From positions 10,752,199-10,816,198 of the forward strand of contig OZ036002.1 in assembly GCA_964035015.1 (NCBI GenBank): 64,000 nt of DNA, in the 5' to 3' direction. The notes below the pieces were generated by a model. It searched no databases. It saw only the letters and a program-made list of their open reading frames with translations, and was not told where the DNA came from. A program made the translations under genes and the position numbers. Of this stretch, positions 39,649 through 50,904 are shown one piece after another; the stretch's first letter is position 1, and each line of letters begins with the position of its first letter. The stretch comes from Corallium rubrum (Eukaryota; Cnidaria; Anthozoa; Scleralcyonacea; Coralliidae).

Positions 39649-41459
39649 CAATTTGCTCTTTAAGTCATTAGCACCAACCGGTTCTCGACCCGGCGTGTTA
39701 TATGGACTACCTAAGGTACATAAGTCAAATGTTCCTCTTAGACCTATACTCTCTTCCATTGGCACTCACTCTTATAATCTTGCTAAATTTCTTGTTCCTC
39801 TACTTCGCCCCATTTCTTCTACTTTTTATACGATCACTGATTCTTTTTTATTTTTACAAGATTTATTTCAGTTGAAATTTGATATTAATAATGTAGTCAT
39901 GGCCAGTTTTGATATTACTTCACTCTTTACAAATATTCCATTAGATGAAACCATTGAAATTATTATTAACCAACTTTTCTCCCAGAAAACTCATTTTCAA
40001 AACTTCACGCCCGAGCAATTTAGAGAACTACTAAATTTAACAGTCAAAAATTGTCACTTTATATTTAACGGGAAATTTTATGAGCAAATTGATGGTGTTG
40101 CGATGGGTTCTCCGCTTGGCCCGCTTTTCGCTAACATTTTTCTGTCCTTTCATGAAACTAATTGGCTTGATGATTGTCCGCCTCAGTTTAAACCTCTGTA
40201 CTATCGACGCTATGTTGACGATTCCTTTATTCTTTTTCGGTCTCGCGATCATATTTTACCTTTCCTTAATTACTTGAATTCTCAACATCCCAGTATCCAA
40301 TTTACACATGAAATTGAAAACAATAACTCACTTTCCTTTCTTGACATCCAAATTCAACGCTTGAATGGCAAATTTGTAACTTCCGTTTATCGTAAACCAA
40401 CGTTTACTGGGCTTTTCACAAATTTTGAAAGTTTCATACCACTTGTGTATAAAAAGGGCTTAGTAATGACTTTACTTTTTCGTTATTTTAACATTTCTTC
40501 CTCCTACACAATTTTTCACGAAGAACTAGAGAAATTTAAAAGTATCATGCTTCAAAATGGTTATCCTATCAAATTTTTAGATAGTTGTATTCGCAAATTT
40601 CTTGAAAAAATTTTTTGTCCAGCGTCTAAAATTACCATAGCACCCAAACGTATCATTTTATTTACACTTCCGTTCACCGGTCAACACTCCCTTCAAATTC
40701 GCCAACAAATCGTTAAGCTCTTTGCTTCTGCTTTTCCACAAATTCAACTTCGTGTTGTTTTTAAACCTATTAGACGCCTTTCAAGTTTTTTCCGTTTTAA
40801 AGATCAAATTCCTTTTGCTTTAAGATCACGCGTAGTTTATAAATTTAAGTGTCATGACTGTGAGTCATTGTATGTTGGTGAAACCATTCGCCATTTACAC
40901 ACGCGTGCTTCTGAACACATGGGAGTTTCGGCTTACACGGGAAAGCCTCTTTCTTTGAGTTCCTGGTCTGGAGTTTTAGCACACCACAAAAAAACCGGCC
41001 ACCCTGTTTCTTTAACAGATTTTTCTATTCTAAGCTCTTCTTCTTCCAATTTTGAACTCCTTCTTAGAGAAAGTCTGCTTATTAATAAGTTAAATCCTTC
41101 ACTCAACGCCAAAATCAGTTCTCTTCCTTTAAACTTATTTTGATTTATACACACGTTTTTCTTTATAATTTTCTATACTTGTCTTGACACATAACTGAAA
41201 ACATTCTATCATACCTGTTACTTCACACTGTAATTTATTAACTGTCACTTCCACCCCTCTCTCAGTCACTCATTTCCTGTTATTGTAAATATATTAGCAT
41301 ATAAGTCGAGATAACCTTGTAAATAATTATTCACTCTGAAGATGTTGCAGGATTAGCAACGAAACGTTAGTTTTAATAAAAAATTTGAAATAACTCATGT
41401 CTCTTTCAATATGGGGCTTTTTAAAATTATATGCTGGGCTTTAATATTCCTGACAAGAT
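39649..41459 (+). mobile_element. Penelope-like element, right arm
   Basis: Longer, still 5'-truncated copy. The 3' region holds CTGAAGATGTTGCAGGATTA then GCAACGAAACGTTAG at 41336-41370. Ends CCTGACAAGAT, mirrored at 38269. The junction at 39638-39660 carries a short repeat CATCAATTTGCTC. Confidence 0.9.
39650..41143 (+). CDS. Penelope-like reverse transcriptase with GIY-YIG endonuclease (N-truncated)
   Basis: Real protein text starts after the inverted-arm junction; the first 58 or so residues of the open frame are the left arm read backwards and are not protein. Motifs: YGLPKVHK, SFDITSLFTNIPLDETI (motif A), GVAMGSPLGPLFANIFL (motif B) and RRYVDDSF (motif C), followed by the linker VYRKPTFTG. 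The C-terminal GIY-YIG domain includes ESLYVGETIRHLHTRASEH and RESLLINKLNPSLN. The class copies itself by target-primed reverse transcription using the nicking endonuclease. No frame break in the visible part. Confidence 0.92.
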   Translation, partial: NLLFKSLAPTGSRPGVLYGLPKVHKSNVPLRPILSSIGTHSYNLAKFLVPLLRPISSTFYTITDSFLFLQDLFQLKFDINNVVMASFDITSLFTNIPLDETIEIIINQLFSQKTHFQNFTPEQFRELLNLTVKNCHFIFNGKFYEQIDGVAMGSPLGPLFANIFLSFHETNWLDDCPPQFKPLYYRRYVDDSFILFRSRDHILPFLNYLNSQHPSIQFTHEIENNNSLSFLDIQIQRLNGKFVTSVYRKPTFTGLFTNFESFIPLVYKKGLVMTLLFRYFNISSSYTIFHEELEKFKSIMLQNGYPIKFLDSCIRKFLEKIFCPASKITIAPKRIILFTLPFTGQHSLQIRQQIVKLFASAFPQIQLRVVFKPIRRLSSFFRFKDQIPFALRSRVVYKFKCHDCESLYVGETIRHLHTRASEHMGVSAYTGKPLSLSSWSGVLAHHKKTGHPVSLTDFSILSSSSSNFELLLRESLLINKLNPSLNAKISSLPLNLF

Positions 41460-41486
41460 TACGCTTTCCGCCTGGTTCGTCTATTG

Positions 41487-41489
<3 letters not shown>

Positions 41490-41560
<71 letters not shown>
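41490..41560. repeat. (AT)n microsatellite
   Basis: About 35 AT units. Confidence 0.97.
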
Positions 41561-42316
41561 GTAAATGCACAGACACCTCAAAAGACAAACAAGGCAATAT
41601 ATATATAAATTATAATAGGTATTTAATACCACTTGCACATAATATAGATACTGTATACTATTAAGAATTATGTAATTCAAAATTGACACCATGACAGTGG
41701 TCGGTCACTAGTAATAAATCATGTTAATAATATACCAATAGGTCAGTGTTCAAAAACAGACAACCATAAATCCAGGATCAATTTTGAATTTTTTTGCCAA
41801 CTGACAATAAAGCCCTTCATGAATTTGAGGCAAAGTCTTCTGAAGGAAATTTGGTTGAATTTCTATGGGACATACCCATAAAACCCAAATGAAATGATTT
41901 AGCATGGAAAAACGTATTGAACCATGGTGAATGGCTAAACAGTCATTCAAAATATGGTCTGGAAACTCAGCTAAAGTCTTTGGTCTATCTTTTTGTTCAC
42001 CTTTATGCATGTTGTGCACGGTTGCACGGTCACTGAACACATTGTATTTTAGCTCTCTCCTCCGCAGAGGCTTGGCGTGGATCCCTAAGGTGGAAACCGC
42101 TATTTTAGCATAATGAACGAATTATCCAATAGCAATGTTTCGGTGTAATTACTCAACCGTGCTATTTAAACATTAATTAACCTAAAACAAAGGATGTGCA
42201 CGGTGTAAGGTACGGTTCAACATAAAATCACAGCTCATTATAGGGGCTTTGAAGTTTGCCGAGTTTCCAGACCATATCTCTATTAATTATGCTCTAAAAA
42301 GAACGATTCGAACTTA
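41561..42316. other. Unassigned sequence, partly palindromic
   Basis: ATGGTCTGGAAACTC (41953) recurs inverted at 42258 and again at 61783. A 96-codon minus-strand frame (41750-42040) has no recognisable domain and I do not call it a gene. Confidence 0.35.
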
Positions 42317-42657
42317 GAAGAAGAAGAAGAAGAAGAAGAAGAAGAAGAAGAAGAAGAAGAAGAAGAAGAAGAAGAAGAAGAAGAAGAAGAAGAAGAAGAA
42401 GAAGAAGAAGAAGAAGAAGAAGAAGAAGAAGAAGAAGAAGAAGAAGAAGAAGAAGAAGAAGAAGAAGAAGAAGAAGAAGAAGAAGAAGAAGAAGAAGAAG
42501 AAGAAGAAGAAGAAGGAGGAGGAGGAGGAGGAGGAGGAGAAGGAGAAGGAGAAGAAGAAGAAGAAGAAGAAGAAGAAGAAGAAGAAGAAGAAGAAGAAGA
42601 AGAAGAAGAAGAAGAGAAGAAGAAGAAGAAGAAGAAGAAGAAGAAGAAGAAGAAGAA
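42317..42657. repeat. (GAA)n trinucleotide tract, about 340 bp
   Basis: Almost pure GAA/AAG with a GGA block at 42514-42538. Poly-Ser and poly-Leu frames across it are artefacts. Confidence 0.98.
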
Positions 42658-42795
42658 AGGAAATGGAACGTAGTATATAAATACAAGAAGTACCACAGAA
42701 AGTCCTGGGCTTCCTGTGGAAGTTCCCATATACATTTCGGCAGACCGTTCTTCAGGTAGACTAACTGATATTTTTAAGTGTCTGAAGTAAAAAAA

Positions 42796-43205
42796 AATAT
42801 TAGCGTTTTTGTTGTTTTGATGAACAGAAGATCATGGCAAGAGCATTCACTGAAAATTTCAAGAGAATCTAATCTATATTCTTCGAGTTACCATGCAATT
42901 AACTCTCTTTAAGTTTGCTGTGGCTAGTTCGTTTGTTTGAGAAATTTGGGCTTCTTGGCAACAATGCCTTTTGGCGTACACACGCAATGAACAACTATGC
43001 ATAAGAACAATGGATTTTAGCATCAATGATCATTTGCGCACGCCATATAAGGCATTGTTATGTACCAAGAAAAATGAACCAGCCACGGTAAACTTTGAGA
43101 GGTCATGCATAACTTGGAAACTATACGCCAGATTGTCTTGAAATTTTCAGTGAATGCTCCTGCTGCCCTGCCATGCTCTTCTCGCCATTAAAACAATAAA
43201 AATGT
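42796..43205. repeat. Fold-back element
   Basis: Arms GATCATGGCAAGAGCATTCA and TGAATGCTCCTGC...CATGCTC, GGCAACAATGCCTT and AAGGCATTGTTATGTACC. Confidence 0.6.
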
Positions 43206-43678
43206 CAACGACTTTTTCACTTCTTAGCACTGTAAGAACTTTAACTTCAAATCTCAGTTAGCGGACGTTGCACTTGAAAAATTAAACGATCTGGAGAAAT
43301 GCACGGTGCTTCTTTCTTTTTTACTTACTAAGCATATTGTCATTCATCGTGGTCAATACGTTTTTCCATGCTAAATATTTGAATTTGTCACCACGACAAA
43401 AGCACTGTTTTATTAATGAAATGATTATCACTAATCCAAGACAAAGCTTATCGTTTGAGCAACCATGCCATAGATTTAAAACTGTCTAAGAAATATCTAT
43501 AATATTGTCTATTTTATCCTGATTTCCTAAACACTGTTCATATTACACTAAAATAAAAGCAGTATATTCTTTCAAAGTTGGTTGAAAACAACACGTTTAA
43601 CATTTATTTGCTAAGTTTTCGGCCTGTTGACTAAGGCCTTTACTAGAGCAATAAATGGATGCATACGCGTAGAGAAGT
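43206..43678. other. No gene or clear repeat
   Basis: AT-rich sequence with nothing I can assign. Confidence 0.35.
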
Positions 43679-43701
43679 GGGGGGGGGGGGGGGGGGGGGG
43701 G
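43679..43701. repeat. Poly-G run
   Basis: Over 20 consecutive G, directly before a GGGGCTTTAGCCCC hairpin. Confidence 0.95.
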
Positions 43702-43802
43702 CTGAGGGGCTTTAGCCCCGGAGAAATCTCAATGGGAGGGGGGCTGAGCCACAGAATAAGGATCAACCAGGGGCCGGTTGTATAAAAAAGTGATTAACTT
43801 AA

Positions 43803-44479
43803 GGTGGCTCCATACAGTTTCTTGAAAAATGGAAAATACAAGTTTGAGAGTCCAAAACACGTGATTAAACAATTCGGAAAAAGAATAAAACTAAATGTTA
43901 TGCATAGTTAAACACTCGGACAATCAAAAAGTGTTTCCAAATAAATTGCACCAGTTGTTGCTATGGCAACAGTGACATTTCAAAATGGCTGCCAATTACC
44001 CATCAAACTAATTTAATTCGAAAAAAACTTTGGTGACCCCCAAATTTTTTTTCATTAAAACTTTCCTGGAAGTATGAGTAATCATTATGCCGATTTTAAA
44101 AAAATTCTGTAGAACGAAATTTTTTAAAAATTAACAAACATGATTTTCCCGGAAAAAAAAAGATTCCTTCTACAGAATTTTTTTTAAATCGGCCTATTGA
44201 TTACTCATACTTCAAGAAAAATTTTAATGAAAAAAAAATTTGGGGTCACCAAAGTTTTTCTCGAATTAAATTAGTTTGAAGGGTAATTGGTAGCCATTTT
44301 GAAATGTCATTGTTGCCATAGCAACAACTGTTGCTATTTATTTAGTAACAGTTTTTGATCATCCGACTGTTTAACTATGCATAACATTTAGTTTTATTCT
44401 TTTTCCGAATTGTTTAATCACGTGTTTTGGACTCTCAATCTTGTATTTTCCATTTTTCAAAAAACTGTGTGGAGCCACC
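43803..44479. mobile_element. TTAA-flanked fold-back MITE, complete
   Basis: TTAA at 43799-43802 and 44480-44483; ends GGTGGCTCCATACAGTTTC and ACTGTGTGGAGCCACC; arms pair along nearly the whole length (ATTACCCATCAAACTAATT and complement). 677 bp. piggyBac-type origin inferred from TTAA. Confidence 0.88.
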
Positions 44480-44483
44480 TTAA

Positions 44484-44660
44484 TCATGATTAAGAAGTTA
44501 ACCAGTGATTAACTTCTTAATCATGATTAGTTAATCACCCGGCAAAATTGCGTTGTATAAAGGGTGATTAGTCGGGTGATTAACTAACAACTTTTTAACT
44601 CCCCAACGAGTGATTAAAATGTGATTAGCATAATTAACATAAATTAACATAAATTAACGG
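44484..44660. repeat. GATTAAC hairpin element around the MITE
   Basis: TCATGATTAAGAAGTTAACC and complement, then GGGTGATTAGTCGGGTGATT; the same text precedes the MITE at 43771-43798, so the MITE landed inside this element. Confidence 0.55.
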
Positions 44661-44780
44661 TGGTGTCATGTGATGTTTTTGGAACACCGTGGCCATGTTT
44701 TCGAACCTTGCGACTGGCGTTCTCTTGAGATTTAAGGATGGGAAATAGTTCGGATGACATGGTAAAAGGAGATATTATTT

Positions 44781-44981
44781 TTGAAATATGCAGTGATTCT
44801 TTTGATGTATGATTGTGTGCGCTGGAACAGTTCGGATATTATATTTTGGCTGGATGATGATGATGATGATGACATGCATGTATACTTCAGACACCACTTG
44901 AATACTTATGAAATGAATCGCGATCGAAGTGATGAAACAGATAGAAAAAGGAAAAATATTCAAACAAGCAGTTTACAAACA
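44781..44981 (+). other. Weak candidate exon
   Basis: Open frame with a (GAT)-coded run of Asp and the charged text NRDRSDETDRKRKN, ending at AAG/gtaggt. No homology recognised; could be chance. Confidence 0.15.
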
Positions 44982-45165
44982 AGGTAGGTTTAGAGAAATC
45001 ATTTTAATTCAAACAATTTTAACAATGTAAAACAGTGAATGAGTTATAAATATCTTTGTTTACTTTCTAATCAATACATATGGTGGGGTCCGTCTGCTAA
45101 TGGTAGCGACCACTGATGGACAAAGCTCTTCTTGCAGCTGGTTCTTGTGCTTTTGTTGGTTAAAA

Positions 45166-45278
45166 TTATGCCCGTTCTTTGTAAGCATTTATCATAGCTT
45201 GTAATTTGCTCAAATCTTTCATTTGGCTTTGGATTGCAATCACCTTGTCATACCACTCTCTTGTTTCTTTAATCACTG
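45166..45278 (-). pseudogene. Candidate terminal exon cut by the Ty3 insertion
   Basis: Minus strand reads VIKETREWYDKVIAIQSQMK then LSKLQAMINAYKERA and a stop. Across the 4-bp target duplication the frame continues (HSYA) to an acceptor-like TTACTAG at about 49970. Function unknown. Confidence 0.35.
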
Positions 45279-45480
45279 TGTAATGTTTAATAGAGTACTT
45301 GAACAGATTAAAGTATTAAAGTAGATTAATAGAAATTTGAGATAAGTGATTAATTAAGGACCGAACAAGAGAACAGGGAAATGATTGATATAGACGAGGT
45401 ATAAGAGATTGCGGAACACGTTGTGAGAGCGATAGGAATATGAATAAAGTTGTAAAGCGCACATATTGTCGATTGTTACA
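45279..45480 (+). mobile_element. Ty3/gypsy 5' LTR
   Basis: 202 bp, TGTAA...TTACA. Differs from the 3' LTR by one substitution and a 4-bp indel. ACTG (45275-45278) duplicated at 49953-49956. Confidence 0.95.
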
Positions 45481-45482
45481 TT

Positions 45483-45500
45483 TGGTGCCGTGACCAGGAT
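45483..45500 (+). promoter_or_regulatory. Primer-binding site candidate
   Basis: TGGTGCCGTGACCAGGAT lies 2 bases after the 5' LTR, the place where a tRNA 3' end primes minus-strand synthesis. I did not identify the tRNA. Confidence 0.65.
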
Positions 45501-45501
45501 T

Positions 45502-46371
45502 ATGGCAAAAGCAACGCTAGCGTTACCGGAGGTTTTTGGAGATGGTGATTTCGATCTGTGGCTTCGCAAGTTCGAAGTTTGTGCCGTCGCAAACGGGTGG
45601 AAGGACGACGACAAATTGAAGAGGCTACCGACTCTCCTAACTGGCAAAGCGTTCGTTGTGTTTGAACGTTTACCGGCTGCCAAGAAAGAAGACTTCAAGG
45701 TTCTTATTAAAACACTGAACGATTTGTTCGGGGGAAGCGATACAGGAAGATATGTGGCGATGACAGAATTCCGCAGTCGCAAAAGAAAGCCAGCCGAAGA
45801 CTTGGATGTTTACGCGTTTGCCTTAGAAAGCGCGTTGCGTCGCGCAATGCCCGATGTAGGAGAGGGAGACCGCAATGCCCTGTTGCGCCAACAGTTCATC
45901 GAAGGAGTACAGGAAAATCTGCGGATCCAACTTCTACAAAGGCCGGCGTCGTCTTATGAAGAAACCATAACCGTGGCGAAGCAACTTGATATGGCTTCTT
46001 CGTTGTGTCAGTCATCGACTTCGACCCCTGCTGGCATCAACGCGGCGATTAACGAGTCAAGCAACAACAGACAAGAAGCACTGATTTCTACACTGGTGGA
46101 GAAAATCGAGAGCCTTACTGCGAGAGTCGATGAACTCTCAACACAAAGCTTTGCAGTCCACGCGATAAACTCGCGCCAATCGTCGCGTCGACCCCGGGGA
46201 GCATGCTTTTCTTGTGGTCAGTTTAATCATCGGGCAGCAGAATGTCCGACGCGACAAACGCAAGATGCGTGCTACGTGTGTTACCGACGTGGTCACTTCG
46301 CCAGAGATTGCTACGACCGATTCCAAAACCAAAGCAAGCCAGCGGGAAACGGACGAGGGCTGACCCGTTGA
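45502..46371 (+). CDS. gag: Ty3/gypsy Gag
   Basis: Open frame of 289 residues from MAKATLALPEVF. An N-terminal capsid-like helical region, a Ser/Thr-rich linker, then two CCHC knuckles (CFSCGQFNHRAAEC and CYVCYRRGHFARDC) that bind RNA. I chose the ATG at 45502, after the primer site, rather than the one inside the LTR. Pol begins in another frame, overlapping the 3' end, which suggests programmed frameshifting. Confidence 0.9.
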   Translation: MAKATLALPEVFGDGDFDLWLRKFEVCAVANGWKDDDKLKRLPTLLTGKAFVVFERLPAAKKEDFKVLIKTLNDLFGGSDTGRYVAMTEFRSRKRKPAEDLDVYAFALESALRRAMPDVGEGDRNALLRQQFIEGVQENLRIQLLQRPASSYEETITVAKQLDMASSLCQSSTSTPAGINAAINESSNNRQEALISTLVEKIESLTARVDELSTQSFAVHAINSRQSSRRPRGACFSCGQFNHRAAECPTRQTQDACYVCYRRGHFARDCYDRFQNQSKPAGNGRGLTR

Positions 46372-49300
46372 ATGGCCAAGGGTCAGCCCATCCTAGCGAG
46401 GCCGTCGATATCAACAGTGTGTCACCGACGGGGGTGTTCGTCAATGCTGATGTGGGGGGACATGCGATTAAGTGTTTGGTCGATACGGGGGCGACGGTTA
46501 GTTTAATAAGTAGTGAGAAAGTGAAACCGGCTGTGGTTAGGAAATGTGGTTTGGAAGCTCGGGGGATTAGTGGTGAAAAACTGAGGGTTAATGGACTGGT
46601 TGATTTATGGTTTAAGATTGGAGATAAGATTGGGCTGCATTCATTTATAGTGGTAGAGATGAAGGATAAGTGCATCATAGGGGCTGATCTTTTACGAAAA
46701 ACGGGTATGGTGGTTGACGTAGCGAGAGGGAAGTTGTGGTGGGAAACGGGAGAGGCAGATTTGGTCGTGCAGGAGAACGCACCTGTAGTAAACAAGGTGA
46801 CCACGTTGGTGAATCAGTACAGAGACTTGTTTGTCGACGGGCCAAACGATGAGTTGGGAAGAACTAGCGTGACCGAACACTCGATCAATACTGGAGATAA
46901 TCGCCCAATTAAACAGCGACCGTACCGAACACCTGTGCATCTACAAGGGGAGGTGAACAAGCAAGTGAATGACATGCTAACACGTGGTCTCATTAGACCC
47001 AGCGATAGCCCATGGTCCTCACCAATCGTCCTAGCGCCAAAGAAGGATGGAACCTACCGTTTCTGTGTGCATGGACTTAGTTCGTCGAGTAAACGCAGTG
47101 ACACGAAAAGACGCGCACCCGATGCCCAGAGTGGATGACATTTTGGACCAGTTGGGAGGAGCCAAGTATTTCACCACCCTAGATCTGGCTTCTGGCTATT
47201 GGCAAGTACCACTACGCGAGGAAGACAAGGCTAAAACTGCATTTTCAGTCGGACTTGCCCATTATGAGTTCAACGTCATGCCCTTTGGCCTGACGAATGC
47301 TCCAGCAACCTTCCAGCGGATGATGTGTCGTATACTCCAAGGTTGCGAGGGTTGTTTCGTGTTCATTGATGATATCATTGTGTTCGGAAGAACATTCGAG
47401 GAACATTTGCAGCGCCTAGAAGCAGTGTTCGCTAGAATCCGAGAGGCCGGACTGAAGATTCGAAGAGACAAGTGTCATTTTGCTAGCCCATCGGTCAAGT
47501 TTTTATCCCACATTGTCTCCAGTGAAGGAATTCAGCCCGACCCTGAGAAAGTCCGAGCCATCAAAGATTACCCAACCCCCTCATCAGTGACGGAGGTCAG
47601 AGCTTTTGTGGGAATGGCGTCATACTATCGACGATACATCCAGGGTTTTGCCGACGTGGCTGCTCCGTTGCATGAAGTAACCAAAGGAGGGACTGGTCGT
47701 TTTACGTGGACGGTAGAGGCAGAACATGCATTCCAAACCTTGAAACGCTTACTGTGCACGTCGCCAATTCTGGCCATGCCGGATTTTACTCGCCCGTTCA
47801 TCCTCTATACTGACGCTAGCGATAAGGGACTTGGTGGAGTCTTAGCCCAAGACGTCAACGGTCAGGAAGTGGTGGTAGCATATGCAAGTCGGTCGCTTAC
47901 ATCCGCCGAGAAGAATTACTCCACTACCGAGAAAGAATGCCTTGCAATCGTATGGGCAGTGGCATTATGGCGCCCGTATCTATTAGGAAAGACATTCCTC
48001 GTCGTCACGGACCATCAATGCCTCACTTGGCTGCACACCATGAAGGAACCTAAGGGACGTTTAGCTCGATGGGTCTTAGCATTGCAAGAGTATGCGTTTG
48101 AGATCCGACATCGACCGGGAAAGCAAAACACCAACGCTGATGCTCTCTCGCGCAGTCCTGCCCTCTCTGAATCCCCGGCGATTCAAGAAGTACCAGATGA
48201 CGAGATCACCATTGGAGTAGGAGCCACGAGAATCGACCGACGATGGCAACCTTCTGAGCTACGAACCATGCAGCAGCGCGACAGTGAGATCAGTCAAGTA
48301 GTAGACCAACTGAAGCAGAGCAATATTCTGCCTGAGTTGTTGGGTAAGTGGAGTGAAAATGGCATTCTTCGTCGATATAGACAGCTCTGGACGCAGTTAG
48401 AAATGGTAGACGGGATACTCCACCGAAATCTTGAAGGTGCACGACTGCTGGTGGCACCGACAGATATCAGAAACGAAATCCTACACCTGGCCCATGACGA
48501 TCCGAGCGCTGGACATCTTGGATTTGCACGAACGTTTGACCATCTACAACAACGGTTCTATTGGCCTGGCATGCGAGAAGACGTCCAACAGTGGCTTATA
48601 CGATGCGATGAATGTGGACAACGCAAGACACCTGCTCCTGTCGTTAGAGCGCCCATGCAGAGCATCAAGGTCAGCCAACCAATGGAACTGTGGGCAATGG
48701 ACATTGTGGGACCATTACCTGTGACTGCTCAGGGTAACCAGTACATCCTGGTAATGTCGGACCACTAAACCAAGTGGGTCGAGGCCACGCCTATACCTAA
48801 TCAACGTGCAGAAACTGTGGCTCAAGAATTCGTGAAGGAAGTAATCTCGCGACATGGTGTTCCGGAGAAAATCCTTACCGACCAAGGTAGGAACTTTGAG
48901 TCAGATCTGATGAAGAAAGTATTTGAAGTTATGGGGATTGAGAAGCTAAGAACCAGTGCCTATCACCCACAAACGGATGGGCAGGTAGAACGGTTCAATC
49001 GGACACTCAAAGCATTATTGACATAATTTGTTAATAATCGTCACAACGATTGGGATCTCCACCTGCCCATGGCACTATTCGCCTATAGGAACAGCCGTCA
49101 TACCTCCACGGGAGTGTCTCCCTTTTTGGCAGTTCATGGGAGGGAAGCTCGAATGCCACTAGATTTCAGCCTTAGTGGTCAGGAATCCAGCACTCACGTC
49201 GTACCGGTAGCAGACTACGTTGACCAGGTTCGGCAGGTGATCCACAGGACCCACCAGAAAGTCACTGCTAGCATGGAGAAGGCTCAGCAACGTCAGCAGA

Positions 49301-49734
49301 AGTCCTACGACCAGCACTATCGAGCAGAATCCAGTATATCTCTATCCGTTGGGCAGAAAGTATGGCTCCATAATCCAGCAGTTCCTCGAGGATGTAGTCG
49401 CAAATTTCATCGTCCTTGGAGTGGCCCATATATTATCCTAGATCGGGTTGGTGAAGTCAACTATTACATTCAACCAGTGTCTGGGCGCCAACAGTCGTTG
49501 GTGGTGCATCGAAATCGGCTGAAGTTATGTCCAACTAATTTACCACCGTGTGATAGTGAACCAGAGATAATCTACACAGAAGCGCCTGAAGTGAATCCAA
49601 CTGTGGAACTGGAACCACCAGCTCCAGCACAGCCCCCAGTTGTTTTACGCCGATCGACTCGACAAAGAAATCCCCCTGACCGATATCAAGATTATGTTTT
49701 GGAAGACGTACAGATCGAGGACGCTCTGTCTTAG
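46242..49734 (+). pseudogene. pol: Ty3/gypsy Pol, broken
   Basis: Order protease, reverse transcriptase, RNase H, integrase. Protease LVDTGATVSLI; reverse transcriptase LDLASGYWQVPL, MPFGLTNAPATFQRMM and FVFIDDIIVFG; RNase H YTDASDKGLGGVLAQ; integrase zinc region GHLGFARTFDHLQQRFYW with CDECG, core MDIVG and TDQGRNFESD, and a GPY-type C-terminal module (HRPWSGPYIILDRVGEVNYY). Breaks: a 4-base insertion at about 47068-47073 shifts frame before the catalytic half of the reverse transcriptase, and in-frame TAA codons fall at 48766 and 49024. The copy cannot make a full Pol. Confidence 0.93.
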
Positions 49735-49746
49735 AGGGGGGGACAG
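49733..49746 (+). promoter_or_regulatory. Polypurine tract
   Basis: AGAGGGGGGGACAG directly before the 3' LTR, the plus-strand primer site of LTR elements. Confidence 0.85.
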
Positions 49747-49952
49747 TGTAATGTTTAATAGAGTACTTGAACAGATTAAAGTATTAAAGTAGATTAATAG
49801 AAATTTGAGATAAGTGATTAATTAAGGACCGAACAAGAGAACAGGGAAATGATTGATATAGACGAGGTATAAGAGATTGCGGAACACGTTGTGAGAGCGA
49901 TAGGAATATAAATAAAGTTGTAAAGCGCACATGCATATTGTCGATTGTTACA
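49747..49952 (+). mobile_element. Ty3/gypsy 3' LTR
   Basis: 206 bp, TGTAA...TTACA. Compared with the 5' LTR it has an extra ATGC near its end (49931-49936 region) and A for G before ATAAAG. Confidence 0.95.
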
Positions 49953-49956
49953 ACTG

Positions 49957-50211
49957 CATACGAATGCCTAGTAATTGTGGATTTGCATGGGTCTTCTCAA
50001 GAAGGTTCAAGCTAGAGGATGGCATACCAGCATCCTCCTGCTGCCATGAGAATGACAGAATTCTTTTTTGCTCTACTCCTTCAAACTTCTATTTTTTTGT
50101 CTTACATGTAAACTGTGTTGGGCCTGCAGTATGTAATGTAATTATGTCTATGTTGGTAATTGTAATGTCTACCTGGCAAGGGTAATAAAAATATAATGGT
50201 AATTAATAAAA
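49957..50211. other. Sequence right of the Ty3 insertion
   Basis: Probably continues the locus interrupted by the LTR element; see the candidate split exon at 45166. Otherwise unassigned. Confidence 0.3.
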
Positions 50212-50213
50212 TA

Positions 50214-50367
50214 CAGTAAAAACCCGCTAACAAGAACCTACATTTTACCAAATCATCCTGGGATAGGTTCTTATATTGTTATATATTCTTATAATTTTAT
50301 AAATAAATCCATAATTTCTGCCTGAGGTTCTTAATAGTGGTAGGTTCTTGTTAGTGGGTTTTTACTG
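50214..50367. mobile_element. Short pogo-like MITE
   Basis: Ends CAGTAAAAACCCGCTAACAA and TTAGTGGGTTTTTACTG with TA on both sides; internal inverted GAACCTA/TAGGTTC. Confidence 0.82.
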
Positions 50368-50369
50368 TA

Positions 50370-50904
50370 ACATAAAGGTAGATAAGGATAGCTTTCGATC
50401 AGTTTTCCAAGCAGTGAACTGGTAGGTGACTGATTTGAATAAACAAGAACAGCATTAGTGAACAGCATTTTGATTTTATCTCATTATTAGTAAACCTGTT
50501 TAGAAGCTCCGTGTCATTGTAAAGAAACAGCAGGGAAACTGTTTTGGTAGCTAACAGCACGATGAACAAGTCATGAGATATTGTAATTGGATAATCTCTA
50601 ATATTAATATTAATTATACATACATACAGTATACAAAATAAACCATTAATAATTTTTTGTAACTTCATGCTTGAACTAGACTTCTTTAACTTTGTACAAA
50701 ATGGTGACGAGGATGGTTTTCATTTATCTCATAGGAACTAAGGATGCAAAACAAGCCTTGTCAATGGTATAGCAAAAGGAGCATCAAAAAATGAACTAAG
50801 GAATGGTTTGGTGAGCCATATACTATCAAGAGCCTAAGCAGGAATGACTTACCAGAAAACTACATGCCAAGTGTTGGGTTTACTTTCCCAGTTGTTGCTA
50901 ACCT
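50370..50904. other. No gene seen
   Basis: AT-rich region with no supported coding or repeat content. Confidence 0.35.

Noticed and set aside
41336..41370. Canonical hammerhead ribozyme
   Set aside because: Core boxes are present, but an extra base precedes stem II and no stem III cleavage strand was found, so it is reported only as a hammerhead-like stem-loop.
42283..42735. Long poly-Ser and poly-Leu open frames
   Set aside because: They are the (GAA)n tract read on the opposite strand.
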